The position numbers were made by a program, and so were the translations under genes. Shown here in pieces: positions 5,397 through 5,693 of a stretch of DNA of 5,693 bases. Source of the stretch: Paracoccus sp. (in: a-proteobacteria) (GTDB lineage: Bacteria; Pseudomonadota; Alphaproteobacteria; Rhodobacterales; Rhodobacteraceae). Under the pieces are notes generated by a model. It saw nothing but the letters and a program-made list of their open reading frames with translations, was not told the origin of the DNA and made no database searches. The stretch spans positions 1 through 5,693 of the forward strand of contig JAGPGI010000199.1 of the NCBI GenBank assembly GCA_018056045.1, written 5' to 3'. The first letter of the stretch is position 1, and each line of letters opens with the position of its first letter.

Positions 5397-5693
5397 TTCG
5401 TGCCCTCCTGCTGGTACAGCACCGCGTCCAGATAGGCCGAGGCATCATGCAACTGATGCGCGGTGTCGCCGGCAAAGCGCATCACCGGCCCGGCAAAGAT
5501 GGTCAGCGCGACGATGCCCGCGAGCAAGAGCCCGGTCGCGGCGAATGTCAGCCCCGGCGAGGCGGCATCGCCCAGATCCTGAATATGCTCGTCGGGCTCC
5601 AGCTTGTGCGGGATCGGGCCTTCACGCGGGGGCGCGGCGGGGGGCTCGGGGGCATAGGGCCCCTCGACCTCGTAGCATTTCCAGAACACCAGC
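5393..5693 (-). CDS. mnhD: Mrp/Mnh-type Na+(K+)/H+ antiporter subunit D, C-terminal part only
   Basis: Only the last 99 residues are in the window; the start and the proton-pumping membrane core lie beyond the right edge. The visible part opens with LVFWK, matching the region near the C-terminus of MrpD/MnhD proteins, where a Phe-Trp sequence follows the last conserved helices. A hydrophilic, proline- and glutamate-rich loop of about 40 residues follows, then one final hydrophobic helix (FAATGLLLAGIVALTIFAGP) and a polar end. The stop codon overlaps the mnhE start as ATGA. MrpD is related to the NuoL/M/N subunits of complex I and with MrpA forms the ion path. The identification rests on position before mnhE-F-G and this end sequence, not on the core domain. 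A GTG at 5689 is not a likely start. Confidence 0.85.
   Translation of the reverse strand, partial: LVFWKCYEVEGPYAPEPPAAPPREGPIPHKLEPDEHIQDLGDAASPGLTFAATGLLLAGIVALTIFAGPVMRFAGDTAHQLHDASAYLDAVLYQQEGTK
5404..5409 (-). promoter_or_regulatory. Consensus Shine-Dalgarno site of mnhE inside mnhD
   Basis: AGGAGG on the minus strand lies 7 nt before the mnhE ATG, within the codons for Gln-Glu-Gly near the end of mnhD. It is the best ribosome site in the window and settles the mnhE start. Confidence 0.85.

Noticed and set aside
4639..5475. A 278-codon minus-strand frame covering mnhE and mnhF as one protein
   Set aside because: Only its last 89 residues look like a real membrane protein (MnhF). The upstream part is mnhE read out of frame, and mnhF has its own ATG and ribosome site.
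1..5693. Mobile element, phage, CRISPR, toxin-antitoxin or defence genes
   Set aside because: No transposase, integrase, direct-repeat array, tRNA or small two-gene toxin-like pair was seen. All coding space is taken by housekeeping families with uniform composition.

Overview
This is a GC-rich window that looks like alphaproteobacterial chromosome, most likely Rhodobacterales and Paracoccus-like. That placement rests on the strong G/C bias at third codon positions, the Ala/Arg/Gly-rich proteins, and the pairing of an Slt-type transglycosylase gene divergent from dapA. It is inferred from style and synteny; no marker gene proves it. There are no tRNA or rRNA genes, insertion sequences, CRISPR arrays or phage genes. 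Coding density is very high.

Layout from left to right: (1) a plus-strand EamA/DMT-family transporter (59-1021) of unknown substrate. (2) A minus-strand, exported, soluble lytic murein transglycosylase (975-3158). Its 3' end overlaps the transporter's 3' end by 47 bp, tail to tail. (3) A 104-bp divergent intergenic region (3159-3262) that must hold the start signals of both the transglycosylase gene and dapA. It contains a perfect small inverted repeat. (4) Plus-strand dapA (3263-4138), with the full catalytic set and the lysine-feedback site. (5) A 94-bp convergent intergenic region (4139-4232) packed with nested inverted repeats, probably a transcription end point for both strands. (6) The distal end of a minus-strand Mrp/Mnh-type multisubunit Na+(K+)/H+ antiporter operon, in transcription order mnhD (partial, running off the right edge), mnhE, mnhF, mnhG. 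Its genes are joined by two ATGA stop/start overlaps and one 10-nt gap.

How the genes relate: DapA makes the precursor of meso-diaminopimelate, which cross-links peptidoglycan, and of lysine. The divergent transglycosylase cleaves peptidoglycan glycan strands. The two therefore share a cell-wall theme and possibly regulation. The antiporter operon serves cation and pH homeostasis and is a separate unit. The DMT transporter has no visible functional link to its neighbours.

I found no convincing new biological system here; this is mostly ordinary core genome. The points most worth a second look are the long C-terminal tail of the transglycosylase, which is encoded antisense into the transporter gene, and the two inverted-repeat regions flanking dapA.
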